64,000 bases of DNA from Leptospira inadai serovar Lyme str. 10 (GCF_000243675.2 NZ_AHMM02000016.1:1-64000), one strand, 5' to 3'; positions 1 to 9,347 are shown, numbered from the stretch's first letter. Program-made: numbers and translations. The notes: a model not told the origin generated them from the sequence alone.

Positions 1-1374
1 TATGCAAACGGATACAGCGCAGGAATCAACTACGGAATTCCGGGACAGACAACCGGAATCCAGGGTGGAGTCGGCTACTCGCAGAGAAACGGATGGAATG
101 CGAAGATCGGCTACGGATTTAAGAATGGTGTTAACTTATCCTACGACCATTCCGAATTCGGAGGAGATACATACACCGGCACGTTAGCGAACAACTACGG
201 AGGCGCATTCTTAAACTATAATACGGAAAACGGGTACAGCGGGGGAATCAACGTCACGTCCAACGGTTCTATCTTTGGGAATCCGTTGGGTGCGTTTAGC
301 ACTCTTGGTTATGGGAAGCAGGGAGTATATAACGATGTGAGTTACTTCGTGCCTGAGAAGGCGCCTATGACGGAAGCCGAGAGAGAACAGGCTGCGGAGT
401 CTGCCAGGAATAACCTGTTGAATAATATCCTGGGCGGGATCGGGTATGTGGCTGGGAGAGTTGGGGACTTTGCGAAAGGGATTTGGGATGGGATGTTTGG
501 GGATACTTTAATGAATCCGAATTTGACTGTCTTTGATCCAACAAAGAATACGGGGAAACCTCCGGCTGGTTGGGTAGAAGGAGGCGACGGCAAATTCTAT
601 CACCCGAATTCTATGGAGGCAGCCGCTCTTTTGATGGGGTACTCCATCAATGATATTAAGTTGACTGGTTCATTAGACCCAATCTATCCAAGCCATGAGA
701 ATGCTACGAAGGAAGCTGCGCAAAGTTTAGGGTATTCTGAAAAGGAAATCGAATCTTTAATAAATGGTGTGCGCGTCGTCGATATGCCTGAAGGAGTCTT
801 AGGGCTTATGATAATGTGGGTCAAAGAAAAGTTGGGAGTCGATCCGATGACATCGAATGATCCAAGTTTACAAACTCACTATGGAAAAAAATCTTTTTAT
901 CATAATCAGGAAGCGGAGGCTGGGATTGCGCCTGAAATTACCAAGGATAAGATATTAAATCGAATAGAAGATTTACTTAACTTAGCGAGAAAGTATGAAT
1001 CGAATACGAACGGACTCCGAGGCTCTGAAAATCGTACAATTGCTTTAGAGCTTTTAGGAAATGTTTTGCATACTATTCAAGATTCGTTTTCCGATGCGCA
1101 TGTCGTGCGAGATCGATCTAAAGGCGGTTTTGGTGAGATTGTGCAATTTCAAATATATACTGGCCAAGATCATAGATTGCATGGAATGGCCGATTATTAT
1201 CATTCTGAAACATTTGCATTCAGTGCATCGGTAATAGCATCCTATGCCGTCCTAGATATGTATTCATCCGGTAAATCAGTTTCGGATATTGTCCGTTACT
1301 TGGACCGACGGGTTTACAATTTATCGACGAAGGCTACCAGCTCTGGAGTATCTGATGAATATAGGAAGTATTAA
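1..1374 (+). CDS. C-terminal part of a giant leptospiral repeat protein (TIGR04388-like) with a zinc phospholipase C/P1 nuclease-like tip
   Basis: The reading frame is open from the first base, so the gene starts upstream and only its last 457 codons are seen. Residues 1-100 are glycine/tyrosine/asparagine-rich short repeats, as in very long leptospiral surface or structural proteins. About residues 100-180 form a linker with the motif PPAGWVEG. The last 200 residues are different in style and more AT-rich, and carry HTIQDSFSDAH (His357, Asp361, His367) followed by a His-rich segment, QDHRLHGMADYYH. An H-x3-D plus later histidines resembles the metal site of zinc-dependent phospholipase C and S1/P1 nucleases. 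The modular layout (long repeat stalk, variable enzymatic tip, small overlapping downstream gene) suggests a polymorphic toxin. The family name is from memory and the toxin role is inference. Confidence 0.7.
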   Translation, partial: YANGYSAGINYGIPGQTTGIQGGVGYSQRNGWNAKIGYGFKNGVNLSYDHSEFGGDTYTGTLANNYGGAFLNYNTENGYSGGINVTSNGSIFGNPLGAFSTLGYGKQGVYNDVSYFVPEKAPMTEAEREQAAESARNNLLNNILGGIGYVAGRVGDFAKGIWDGMFGDTLMNPNLTVFDPTKNTGKPPAGWVEGGDGKFYHPNSMEAAALLMGYSINDIKLTGSLDPIYPSHENATKEAAQSLGYSEKEIESLINGVRVVDMPEGVLGLMIMWVKEKLGVDPMTSNDPSLQTHYGKKSFYHNQEAEAGIAPEITKDKILNRIEDLLNLARKYESNTNGLRGSENRTIALELLGNVLHTIQDSFSDAHVVRDRSKGGFGEIVQFQIYTGQDHRLHGMADYYHSETFAFSASVIASYAVLDMYSSGKSVSDIVRYLDRRVYNLSTKATSSGVSDEYRKY

Positions 1375-1969
1375 ATTACCGTTAATGATATTAGTATTGA
1401 TACTTGCAGGGTTCTACTACATTCCTCGGATTAACTTGAGCTGTGTATCAGGAGATTGTTATTCCGGCGAAGGAGTTTATAAGTATAATAACACAGTATA
1501 TACAGGTAGCTTCGAGAAAGGCTATCGTCATGGATATGGTATTGAAAAGTATCCTGGAGGCTGTACTTACTACGGGTTCTTTGAGGAGGGGCATAAACAA
1601 TATTATGGCACTTATGTCTGTGATAAGGATAATTACTCCTTTACGACTTTCTGGAATCATAATGGATTTCTTGGCTTTGCAAGCTATATATGCGGTGATA
1701 CGGTTTATCGGGGGAAATGGTCTGGCGTAGATCATAAAGTAACCATTTGTTATTCCGGAGAATGTGAAGACGGAGTTGGGAAAACGATTCTTCCATTCAA
1801 AAAGATAATTCAATCCGGAAGGTTCGTGGAATCCTATTTAGAAGGGTATGGGGAAGAGATTGATGCCTGCACGGGCAAACTTCTTTATAAGGGCAAGTTT
1901 ATTCATTCTCACCGATGGACTAAAGAACAGGAGGAAGCACATCAACCTGTAAAAGGAATCGATTATTGA
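1355..1969 (+). CDS. Membrane-anchored MORN-repeat protein, possible immunity partner of the upstream protein
   Basis: 204 residues. The chosen start is ATG 1355, which lies 20 nt inside the upstream gene and has a GGAG about 9 nt before it; an in-frame open stretch further upstream has no such site. The N-terminus has one hydrophobic segment (residues 8-21) that could be a signal anchor. The rest has MORN-like units such as YTGSFEKGYRHGYG and YYGFFEEGHKQYYG, plus several cysteines (CVSGDC, CYSGEC) that could form disulfides outside the cytoplasm. The overlap implies translational coupling with the enzyme-tipped protein, which fits an immunity gene, but MORN proteins have many roles. The gene is noticeably AT-rich. 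Confidence 0.6.
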   Translation: MNIGSIKLPLMILVLILAGFYYIPRINLSCVSGDCYSGEGVYKYNNTVYTGSFEKGYRHGYGIEKYPGGCTYYGFFEEGHKQYYGTYVCDKDNYSFTTFWNHNGFLGFASYICGDTVYRGKWSGVDHKVTICYSGECEDGVGKTILPFKKIIQSGRFVESYLEGYGEEIDACTGKLLYKGKFIHSHRWTKEQEEAHQPVKGIDY

Positions 1970-2120
1970 TCTATCCCCGCAGCAACGATACGCAGGGTGC
2001 GAAGCAGTCGCAGCGTTATTATCGAAGAATGATAGATAAAAACAAAGGAGGCGCTGAGACCGGAGCGAACGCGAAGCCCGGAGTAGCGTGACCCTGAACG
2101 AAGTGAAGAGGGCTGCCCGT

Positions 2121-2152
2121 CAGAGGACAGAAGACAGAGGACTGAGGACAGA
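2121..2152 (-). repeat. Inverted copy of the 35-bp GTCCTC repeat
   Basis: A purine-rich stretch built from GAGGACAGA-type words. Its reverse complement closely matches the two direct units at 2271-2342, so the three copies form an inverted set separated by about 120 bases. Confidence 0.7.
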
Positions 2153-2270
2153 ACATTGATAAGCGGAGTTTCCACGTACTATAGAAAGATTTTTATGCTA
2201 AGAGTGGATTTGTCCCCTGAGCCTCTGTATCATTTTTAACTTCGAGCAGCTTCTGTCTAGCGTGAGCAAA

Positions 2271-2342
2271 GCGAGCGCGTCTGTCCTCTGTCTTCAGTCC
2301 TCTGAAAGCGAGCGCGTCTGTCCTCCGTCCTCAGTCCTCTGA
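2271..2342 (+). repeat. Two tandem 35-bp repeat units (period 37)
   Basis: Unit A is 2271-2305 and unit B is 2308-2342. Both begin GCGAGCGCGTCTGTCCTC and end CAGTCCTCTGA, and they differ at only a few positions. Together with the inverted copy at 2121-2152 they could fold into a large hairpin or provide homology for recombination next to the possible toxin cassette. Confidence 0.75.
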
Positions 2343-2564
2343 ATACCTTTTACCTCAGACATCGGTTAATGAACATTTTTCCAATTCCTTTAAATTCAGA
2401 AAATCGGAATGAAATATTTTTATTCATATGACTGTCCTATGATTGGAGCGCCTGAGCCGTATGCCCGTGCAATTTTACGGTAATTCTTGGAAAATATTTC
2501 AAACTTTTAGCCTAGTGTGGATTTTGAAATAGGGCAGATTTATGAATTAGCATTATCGAATAAA

Positions 2565-2570
2565 TATAAT
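2565..2570 (+). promoter_or_regulatory. Possible -10 element for the PilZ gene
   Basis: A perfect TATAAT lies 49 bases before the PilZ start in AT-rich DNA. No good -35 box is visible 17 bases upstream, so this is a weak prediction. Confidence 0.3.
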
Positions 2571-2618
2571 ATAGTTTGCCATGTAATGAAGCTGATGAGG
2601 TTCGGGAGGATTTTATAG

Positions 2619-2975
2619 ATGAAAGAGGATCGGAGAAGCGGAAGAAGAGTCAAGTCGCCGGAAACGGGCGAAATGATGGTTTTAGCTGTTAGTGGACAGA
2701 GCACAATCAAGGGCAAGGTATTCGATTATTCCGACTATGGTATTGGAATTATAGATTACGAAAGCACTCAGAAATTACATATTAATGAAAATATATTTGG
2801 AATTATTTCGGCGCATTTTATGGACGATATTCATTTTACGGGAAGAATAGTTCGAATGGACTCAGTTGAGTCCATTACTGGAGTAAAAATTATTCTCGGA
2901 ATTCAATTTTTAAATATAATTCCGATTATCGATCGAATGATTGCGTTAGGAATAAACGTTCAGCTTTCCGATTAG
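2619..2975 (+). CDS. PilZ-domain protein (predicted c-di-GMP receptor)
   Basis: 118 residues, essentially a single PilZ domain. Both halves of the binding signature are present: an arginine cluster at residues 5-10 (RRSGRR, giving RxxxR) and DYSDYG at 36-41, matching D/NxSxxG. The C-terminal strand motif GIQFLNI also fits the fold. A strong GGAGG lies about 9 nt before the ATG. PilZ proteins bind cyclic di-GMP and alter motility, adhesion or polysaccharide output by contact with partners. The gene stands alone, so its partner cannot be read from context. Its DNA is AT-rich compared with most of the window. Confidence 0.85.
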   Translation: MKEDRRSGRRVKSPETGEMMVLAVSGQSTIKGKVFDYSDYGIGIIDYESTQKLHINENIFGIISAHFMDDIHFTGRIVRMDSVESITGVKIILGIQFLNIIPIIDRMIALGINVQLSD

Positions 2976-3225
2976 CTCATAAAGGTTTGCCCTTTGATTA
3001 GTTCGTAGAAGTTCTACTGCGCGATTCTTAGGTTGGCTCATGGCGATTTATCCTCGTTTTTAATTGAATAATAAGTTATTTAAAAAATTGAGCTGACATA
3101 CCCCAATTTGGTGATAGTAAATAAAAAATTTAGGACGATCTCTTATCGGTTTTATTCCTACGAGAAATAAGGGACGTTCAGTGAAGAGCTCCATTTTCCC
3201 GCTGGAAGCCGAGTCGGAAGGAAAT
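2976..3225. other. Intergenic region, nothing recognised
   Basis: AT-rich DNA between the PilZ gene and the terminator of the convergent lipoprotein gene. I see a weak AAAGG/CCTTT hairpin just after the PilZ stop but no gene or clear RNA element. Confidence 0.4.
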
Positions 3226-3257
3226 AAAAAAGGCACGTAAAATTCTACGTGCCTTTT
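3226..3257 (-). terminator. Rho-independent terminator of the FlgT-like lipoprotein gene
   Basis: The arms AAGGCACGTA and TACGTGCCTT form a 10-bp stem with a short loop, flanked by A's on one side and T's on the other. It sits about 35 bases beyond the stop of the minus-strand gene and could work in both directions. Confidence 0.85.
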
Positions 3258-3290
3258 GCAATTTTAAGATCGCAGCGAAGCGCCGAGATC

Positions 3291-4529
3291 TTATTTGTTC
3301 GATTTAAACTCTAAAGTTACGACTCCGCGAGTTGCGGATTTAACAGTGAGATTTTTGGTAGCCAGGAAAGAGAATCCGCGATCCTTCTTGTATACGAGTT
3401 CGTCCATAAATAAGGCGTCTTTGCCCGGATACGTAACTTCCCATTCCGACCCATTCGTATCCGAAGTACGAACGTTGACATCTTTTGCCGCAGTGAATTC
3501 GGTCAGATCGTCCTTGAACTTCGTGGATTCATCCGCATTTAGTCCGGTGAATTTCAAGATGATCGTATTATTTTCGGTCAGATTGAACCATTCTTCTTTT
3601 AACTGCTTGTTCACTTTCTTCGCAACGCTTTCCGCCCACTGAGCGATCGCTTTTTCGCGAGAAACCTTTTGAGTGATATCTGCTGCTCGGCCGTCTCCGG
3701 TTCCGGAATCGACGATTTTACCGTCTCCCCAGAGGAGAATTACTTTGTAAGCTCCCGTAGCAGCCGTATTGTATAGAGGGCGATCCAAGGATTTTCCGCC
3801 GATACTAGTTAAGACAGGCTGGTCTTCGGTTTCCACATTTCCGATGATCATGACTTCGGCGCCTGAGGCTTGAGCCTGAGCAACAATCGGAGAACCTGCA
3901 TCCACGCTAGACGGATCGACTTGTGACTTGTTTACAGTTTTTGCAGCAGTTGCGGCATCGACGACTTTGTTACCCGCTTTCTTGAGGTTTTTAGCGATCT
4001 CGGCCTCCGCAATATTATTAGGCGTTAAAGGCGCAACGGCTTGTCCGGCTACCGTCGAAGGAATTACGATAATGACTCGAGGATTTCCTACATCGGCTAA
4101 CAGAGAATCGACGGCGGTTGAAATTTTACTTTCTTCGACCGTACATCTAACGGTTAATTTTAAGATCGGTTGAGTATCGATTTTTCCTTCCGCTTCATCT
4201 ACGATATCGTATGATTTTACGAAAGCGTCGGTTTTGGAAAGTAGACTCGATCCTAAACTTTCTCCGTCGGAAGCTTGGCTTTTGTTCGTTATCTGCTCCC
4301 CGACGATTTTACGAACTGCATTGATCTTCGCGTCTTTAAGAGCGCGCTGCTTTGCATTCGTTTTGTCTCCGTTATAGATCGGAGCTTCTCCCAAGACGGT
4401 AATTTGGTCTCCGTTCTTTTCGTAGTATTCCTTTTTCTTACGACCGGAGGCACTTCCGGTGGCACAGGCGAACGCAAAGGCGAGGACGAGGGTGAGGGCG
4501 GAAATCCGCAGGATGAGCAACTTGGCCAT
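3291..4529 (-). CDS. Lipoprotein with FlgT/LPP20-like N-terminal domain
   Basis: 412 residues. The signal peptide ends with the lipobox-like FAFAC (Cys22), so the protein should be lipid-anchored. Residues 45-130 contain [19 protein letters not shown] and a long polar segment, which resembles the N-terminal domain of FlgT and related outer-membrane lipoproteins, where an alanine/arginine-rich helix follows a GEAPI-type strand. The middle (about 150-250) looks like a nucleotide-free alpha/beta domain ([21 protein letters not shown]), and the C-terminus looks beta-rich. The exact role is unknown; a link with flagella or envelope assembly is only suggested by the N-terminal similarity. It is a single-gene unit with its own terminator. 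Confidence 0.65.
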   Translation of the reverse strand: MAKLLILRISALTLVLAFAFACATGSASGRKKKEYYEKNGDQITVLGEAPIYNGDKTNAKQRALKDAKINAVRKIVGEQITNKSQASDGESLGSSLLSKTDAFVKSYDIVDEAEGKIDTQPILKLTVRCTVEESKISTAVDSLLADVGNPRVIIVIPSTVAGQAVAPLTPNNIAEAEIAKNLKKAGNKVVDAATAAKTVNKSQVDPSSVDAGSPIVAQAQASGAEVMIIGNVETEDQPVLTSIGGKSLDRPLYNTAATGAYKVILLWGDGKIVDSGTGDGRAADITQKVSREKAIAQWAESVAKKVNKQLKEEWFNLTENNTIILKFTGLNADESTKFKDDLTEFTAAKDVNVRTSDTNGSEWEVTYPGKDALFMDELVYKKDRGFSFLATKNLTVKSATRGVVTLEFKSNK

Positions 4530-4595
4530 ATCGCTTCCTTTTTCTCCTTGAAGAATTGAATTCTGTCTATTTAGTGAACAAATAAGGGTTCTTAC

Positions 4596-5858
4596 ATGCG
4601 GTTAAAAGAAAGAAACAAAAAAATCCTGCTATCCGTCATTTTTTTTCTGACAATATCCTCCGACTCCTGCACCGAGGCTTCTCCCCGCCGCCATATTTCA
4701 AATTCTAAAATCATTCCGGCCGAAGTCGCTTTTTACGAAGAGGTTCTTCCTTCTCTTTCCGGTAAAACGGTGATCTTGGTCACGAATCCTTCCGGAATCG
4801 GTCGATATCCGGAGAGAATTCTGCGGGAATTTAAGGAAAAGAAAGTTAAGATCAAACATTTGATCGGCCTTGAACACGGCTTTTTAGGTTTAGAGGAAGA
4901 TTTTAGTAAATCTCCCGTAACAATGGATGAAACCTTTCAATTACCCATTTATCACATATACAAGGTAAAAAATTCGGAGATTCCTGCCATATTAAAAGGA
5001 GCGGATGCGATCGTTTTTGACGTCCTCGATATGGGAATGAGATGTTATACGTATCTAAGTGTTTTAAAAAGATTGATGGATAGTCTTCCCGATCCTCAAA
5101 CTACGCGATTTGTCATCTTAGACCATCCGAATCCAGCCTTGTATTTGGGAGCCAGGGGGGAAGGCATTCAAAAGAAATTCTTAAACTTTGCGGGCGAGTT
5201 TCCTTCCTTGTTTTTTACGGGAATGACGATCGGCGAGGCCGCGATGTTCTATAACGGCGAATACCTTTCCGATAAGGTTAAGTTGGAAATCATCTCACCC
5301 AAGAATCTTAAGAGAGGAGTTGATTGGGAAAAAGAGGGGATCGTCTGGACGACTCCCTCTCCGAATTTGCCGATGCTGGATTCCGCCCGTAATTATCTAG
5401 GATTAGTGATGCTGGAAGGAATCAATGTTTCCGTCGGTAGAGGTACTCAGGCTCCGTTTATATATTTCGGCGCGCCTTGGATGGGGGAACCGGACGCTAT
5501 CGTAAACGAATTGAATGATTCGAGTAAGGAAGATTACTACTATCAAAGCGTATTTTTCAAACCTACCTTCGGCCCGTTCAAAGGCGAAATTTGCAGAGGG
5601 CTGAGACTGACCGTCGTAAATAAAAATTATGATCCGATCCGAATGGCTTACGTGCTGATCGCGACTCTGAAGAAGCACTATAAGGATTTTCGATGGAGAC
5701 AGTACCCGGATAATACCTATAATATCGATTACTTATGGGGAACGGAACATTTTCGTCAATCGATAGATTCTAATGTAAGCTACGAGGAATTTAAACGTTC
5801 CTATTCCGAGGCCGAAGAGTCCGCCAATCGAATCGTTCGAAAATATCGGCTGTACTAA
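4596..5858 (+). CDS. DUF1343 / NamZ-type exo-beta-N-acetylmuramidase-like protein
   Basis: 420 residues, the usual length of the family. Hallmarks are present in order: VTNPSGIG (62-69), GLEHGFLG (91-98), [13 protein letters not shown] (141-153), ILDHPNP, TPSPNLP and [12 protein letters not shown] followed by GAPWM. The family includes NamZ, which removes N-acetylmuramic acid from the end of peptidoglycan fragments. The N-terminus is hydrophobic with a cysteine at residue 25, so the product is exported and may be a lipoprotein. It diverges from the FlgT-like gene across a 66-base gap and is followed by an exported unknown. Peptidoglycan turnover is the likely role. Confidence 0.85.
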   Translation: MRLKERNKKILLSVIFFLTISSDSCTEASPRRHISNSKIIPAEVAFYEEVLPSLSGKTVILVTNPSGIGRYPERILREFKEKKVKIKHLIGLEHGFLGLEEDFSKSPVTMDETFQLPIYHIYKVKNSEIPAILKGADAIVFDVLDMGMRCYTYLSVLKRLMDSLPDPQTTRFVILDHPNPALYLGARGEGIQKKFLNFAGEFPSLFFTGMTIGEAAMFYNGEYLSDKVKLEIISPKNLKRGVDWEKEGIVWTTPSPNLPMLDSARNYLGLVMLEGINVSVGRGTQAPFIYFGAPWMGEPDAIVNELNDSSKEDYYYQSVFFKPTFGPFKGEICRGLRLTVVNKNYDPIRMAYVLIATLKKHYKDFRWRQYPDNTYNIDYLWGTEHFRQSIDSNVSYEEFKRSYSEAEESANRIVRKYRLY

Positions 5859-5893
5859 TTGTTTTTTTAAAATAAACGACAATAGATAGTAAG

Positions 5894-6481
5894 ATGGGCA
5901 AAATTAAAAAAACGATACTTGCAGCGATGATCCTATTCTGCTTTCGGCTAAACGCCCAATCCGCGGGGCAGTGGAAGGAATATTCTTTGAAACAGGTGTT
6001 AGGACGGTTGAAGTTCTACGCGTTCGCTAAAATTGCCCAAAGTGTAAGAAAAGGGGTTTCTTATTCCGTAGAACGGGAAATTTTTCAATCTCCCTGTCAG
6101 CGCGATTTTCCAAAATTAGCGGAAAATTTCGATTGTGCCTTTTTGCAAACCGCCACTTTGGATGGCACGACTCGAACTCAGATGAATCGTTCTCTGCCTT
6201 CCGCCAGTTTAACTTCGACGTATTCTCCGATTCCGATCACAGCAATGTGGTATGAGGGATCGACTCTTGCCGGAAAGGGGGCTCTACTGGTTCCAAGGAA
6301 TCAATCCGCTTCCGGCGAATTGAAATTATTTTACCTATTGGACGGAAAACTCAGTCATTACACGAGCGGAGATCGGATCGTGGTTTTTGACTGGAAAGGA
6401 AACGAATTAAACACTATCCTCGAAGTGAAGGTGGACGATCTGCTTCGTCCTCTAAGTGGGAGAGAATATTTTTTCCAATGA
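5894..6481 (+). CDS. Secreted protein of unknown function
   Basis: 195 residues with a clear signal peptide (KKTILAAMILFCFRLNAQS, cleavage near residue 22). No family is recognised. Two cysteines at about 63 and 75 could pair in the periplasm. The last codons overlap the next gene by 4 nt (ATGA), so the two are probably translated together. It follows the NamZ-like gene by 35 bases. Confidence 0.7.
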   Translation: MGKIKKTILAAMILFCFRLNAQSAGQWKEYSLKQVLGRLKFYAFAKIAQSVRKGVSYSVEREIFQSPCQRDFPKLAENFDCAFLQTATLDGTTRTQMNRSLPSASLTSTYSPIPITAMWYEGSTLAGKGALLVPRNQSASGELKLFYLLDGKLSHYTSGDRIVVFDWKGNELNTILEVKVDDLLRPLSGREYFFQ

Positions 6482-7335
6482 TCCCCTTATCCACAGGCTA
6501 CCTTCGGATGCTTGACCATGAAGGTTTGGATCCGGTGGAATATCTCTGGACTGTCGCCACGTATCCGAGTTCGCAGTCCGGAAAGCAAATTGCGGATTTT
6601 CCAAAGCCGGAATTTCGTGTAGCAGACTTGTTAGGAAAAGAAGTTACCTTGCAATTTACCGGCCAGATTCGATGCGTTCATTGCGGTAAGCATACCGCAA
6701 AAAGTTTTAATCAAGGAAGTTGCTATTCCTGCTTTCAAACGTTAGCCCAAAACGATCTTTGTATTTTGAGACCTGAAACATGTCACTTCCATCTAGGAAC
6801 CTGCCGTGAACCCGACTGGGGTGAGGAATATTGCTTTCAAAAGCATACGGTTTATCTGGCGAATACAAGCGGTTTAAAGATAGGAATTACGAAGGAAAAT
6901 CCCGTTTCGAATCGGTGGGTCGACCAAGGAGCTCAAGAAGCGATTCCTCTTTTGGAAGTGAGATCCCGCCGGGACGCCGGAGTGATAGAAAAGAAATTTT
7001 CCTCCATAATCGACGATAAAACGAAATGGCAAGTAATGGTGAGTACGGATTCGGTTCGGGAAGATCTATCAGAAAAAAGGAAAGAACTTTTGTCTCAATT
7101 GGAATCTTGGGATCTGGGCGTTTATTACGAAGTTCTTTCTCCGAAATCGAGCACGACGATTCGTTATCCTATTTTGAAGTATCCGACCAAGGCAAAGGCA
7201 TTCCAACCCGAAAAAGATCCGACGATACGATCCTCTTTATTAGGAATCAAGGGGCAGTATTTATTGTTCGAATCCGGGGTCATCAACTTGCGCGCCTATG
7301 CCGGCTACGAAGCGAGCCTATCCGTCGAATCCTAA
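6478..7335 (+). CDS. DUF2797 protein with zinc-ribbon-like cysteines
   Basis: 285 residues. A cysteine-rich module in the first half (HCGKHT, CYSCF, then CHFHLGTC and YCF) looks like a metal site. It is followed by VYLANTSGLKIGITKE, RWVDQGAQEA and DKTKWQVMV, the conserved core of DUF2797. The central strand pair resembles GIY-YIG-type folds, but I cannot show nuclease activity. No signal peptide is seen, so the product should be cytoplasmic although its coupled upstream neighbour is exported. Function unknown. Confidence 0.75.
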   Translation: MIPLSTGYLRMLDHEGLDPVEYLWTVATYPSSQSGKQIADFPKPEFRVADLLGKEVTLQFTGQIRCVHCGKHTAKSFNQGSCYSCFQTLAQNDLCILRPETCHFHLGTCREPDWGEEYCFQKHTVYLANTSGLKIGITKENPVSNRWVDQGAQEAIPLLEVRSRRDAGVIEKKFSSIIDDKTKWQVMVSTDSVREDLSEKRKELLSQLESWDLGVYYEVLSPKSSTTIRYPILKYPTKAKAFQPEKDPTIRSSLLGIKGQYLLFESGVINLRAYAGYEASLSVES

Positions 7336-7380
7336 TCGACACGAATTCGGGAGTCGGTTTCTCTGGACTGGGTCCCCACT

Positions 7381-8286
7381 ATGAAAATTCGTTCTTCCAG
7401 ATTTCTCTCCATTTTTCTATTCGGTTTTTTTCTGAATTCCTGCGGCTGGATCGTTGAAACGACTTTTCCGGTATCTCTAGACGAATTTCTGGGAAAACAA
7501 TTTTACGAGGCCGCCGTTCTGGGACAAGACGGCATGAAAGTTTTACATAACGAAAGGCTTCGTTCCTATATTCAAGGAATCGCGGATAGAATTTTGAAAG
7601 CTAAGGAAATCCAATACAAAACCGAATTTCCTTACAAGGTGACTATTCTGGACGATGATTCGGTTATCAATGCGGTTTGCGCCCCGGGAGGCTATATTTT
7701 CGTCTATACGGGACTTTTGCATTTCGTAAAGGATGAAGCCACTCTTGCCGGTGTGCTTGCGCATGAAATCGCTCACGCGGAAAAACGACATTCTATGAAG
7801 CAATTATCATCTAGCATCGCTACGTATTTCGCGATCTATCTGGTTTTATCTTATGTGTTAGGACCCGACTTAGCGCAACATGCATCCGGGATGGCTTCGT
7901 TATCCTCTAACTTGCTTTCTCTTGCCAACAGCCGTAGCGCCGAGGAGGAAGCAGATGCGTTAGGCTTTCAATATATGCGGGCCACTCCTTATTATCCGGG
8001 AGCCTCGGCGAATTTTTTTCGAGATATCAAAGCTTGGAGACAAAAACATTTGGGCGAAGAGGAAGATACTCTTCCTCTCGGTAAATACCTCAGTACTCAT
8101 CCGCTTGATGACGAACGAATCGCGGACAGCGAAAAGCGTTTGAAGGAGGCCGGAATCGGCTCGCCGCAACCCGAATCTTTCTTTCGAGACCGTTACCGGG
8201 AAAAAATATCGGCGTTGTTAGGGAAGAGAGAAAATGAGGAAGAGGAGATGCCGAAAGCAAAACCCTCGACCGGTAAAAAGCGTTAA
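7381..8286 (+). CDS. M48-family zinc metalloprotease, lipoprotein (BepA-like)
   Basis: 301 residues. The signal peptide ends in LNSCG (Cys21), suggesting lipid attachment. The zinc-binding HEIAH is at 128-132 and the third ligand region, EEEADALGF, at 188-196; the stretch APGGYIFVYTGLL before the active site is typical of periplasmic M48 enzymes such as BepA and LoiP. These proteases help quality control of outer-membrane proteins. The C-terminus is lysine-rich and ends without a TPR domain, so it is shorter than BepA. Confidence 0.9.
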   Translation: MKIRSSRFLSIFLFGFFLNSCGWIVETTFPVSLDEFLGKQFYEAAVLGQDGMKVLHNERLRSYIQGIADRILKAKEIQYKTEFPYKVTILDDDSVINAVCAPGGYIFVYTGLLHFVKDEATLAGVLAHEIAHAEKRHSMKQLSSSIATYFAIYLVLSYVLGPDLAQHASGMASLSSNLLSLANSRSAEEEADALGFQYMRATPYYPGASANFFRDIKAWRQKHLGEEEDTLPLGKYLSTHPLDDERIADSEKRLKEAGIGSPQPESFFRDRYREKISALLGKRENEEEEMPKAKPSTGKKR

Positions 8287-8293
8287 GCGAATA

Positions 8294-8365
<72 letters not shown>

Positions 8366-8411
8366 AATTTGGAACCAGCATCCGGTAAGGAATCGGATTT
8401 GCAAGGCAATT

Positions 8412-9296
8412 TTAGGAAGAAGGCTTGGCGACGATTTTCGCGGTTATCTCGTTCAGGCTGCAATAATCCTTTTCCGCAAGTCCTTCCCGAATGCCTTCGT
8501 CGTAGATAGCACCGAGGGAAGAGCATAAAGGTAAAATGATTCCGGCTTGCTTGGCCAATGCCAAGGCATGATTCACATCTTTTCGCATATTCTTGAGTGA
8601 GAAGTGCGTTTCGTAGTTTCCTGCAAATACGAGCGGAAATTTAAATTCGGCGATTCCCGATTTTGCCGCCGATTGCAGTAAGATGTCTTTGAGAATTTCA
8701 GGAGAGATTCCTTGCTTTTTTGCAAGTAGGAATCCTTCCATATAAACTTGAAAAATTCCGGCCTGTACCATATTCAAAGCGATTTTAGCCTTTTGTCCGT
8801 CCCCGATCGTTCCGCAATAAACGACATTCTTTCCGCATGTATCGAAGAAGAAGGAAATCTCCGAAATTTCTTCGGGGTCTTTCGCGCCTATCATGAATAA
8901 GATTTGCCCGTCTCGAGACGCATTCTTGGATCCGGTCATGGGCGAATCGAAGAAGGTTATTCCACGCTCGGAAAAAGCCCTTCCGATTCTAACGGTTAAT
9001 TCCGGAGAAGTAGTTCCGGTATCCAAGACATATTTACATTTACTTTCGAGGAGACCGAGTGAGAAGATCGTCTCCTCGACTACGGAATCTTCCGTTAGGC
9101 AGAGGACCACTAGCGTCGCCCTGTCTGCAGCGGCACTCGGATTATCATGGATGGATACGGTATCGGATTCTAAGTCTCGAATTTTGTCGGGATTCCGCGC
9201 GTATAAGCGAAGCTTATACCCTTTCGTAGAAAGATTATAAGCCATGCCTCTTCCCATGATTCCGGTTCCGATAATCGCAATTTCCGGTGTCGACAT
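8412..9296 (-). CDS. NAD(P)-dependent beta-hydroxyacid dehydrogenase (3-hydroxyisobutyrate dehydrogenase family)
   Basis: About 294 residues, the family length. The Rossmann motif GTGIMG is at 10-15, the substrate-binding motif FFDSPMTGS at about 116-124, and the catalytic lysine in the pattern GxxxKxxxN at about 171 (GQKAKIALN). Family members oxidise or reduce small beta-hydroxy acids such as 3-hydroxyisobutyrate or glyoxylate/succinic semialdehyde; the true substrate cannot be told. The ATG start at 9296 is preferred over an in-frame TTG at 9305, which is closer to a GGAAAGAA stretch. It lies 51 bases after mlaD and could be read with it. Confidence 0.85.
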   Translation of the reverse strand: MSTPEIAIIGTGIMGRGMAYNLSTKGYKLRLYARNPDKIRDLESDTVSIHDNPSAAADRATLVVLCLTEDSVVEETIFSLGLLESKCKYVLDTGTTSPELTVRIGRAFSERGITFFDSPMTGSKNASRDGQILFMIGAKDPEEISEISFFFDTCGKNVVYCGTIGDGQKAKIALNMVQAGIFQVYMEGFLLAKKQGISPEILKDILLQSAAKSGIAEFKFPLVFAGNYETHFSLKNMRKDVNHALALAKQAGIILPLCSSLGAIYDEGIREGLAEKDYCSLNEITAKIVAKPSS

Positions 9297-9347
9297 ACTC
9301 GGCAATTCTTTCCGAAGCGAAACGATCCTGCAAGAAAAAAGAATCGA

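Larger units (their letters stand above)
1970..2618. other. Repeat-rich intergenic region without a convincing gene
   Basis: About 650 bases between the MORN gene and the PilZ gene. The left half contains GC-richer low-complexity DNA with purine- and pyrimidine-rich repeat units in both orientations, annotated separately. The right half (from about 2345) is AT-rich and probably holds the promoter of the PilZ gene. The only sizeable open frame (about 70 codons on the minus strand) is made of repeat sequence and has no recognisable family. Confidence 0.6.

Noticed and set aside
1443..1813. Other open frames over the MORN gene on both strands
   Set aside because: The MORN frame has the better start site and recognisable repeats; the others are shadows.
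2271..2342. Short repeats that could suggest a CRISPR array
   Set aside because: Only two units, nearly contiguous with no unique spacers and no cas genes.
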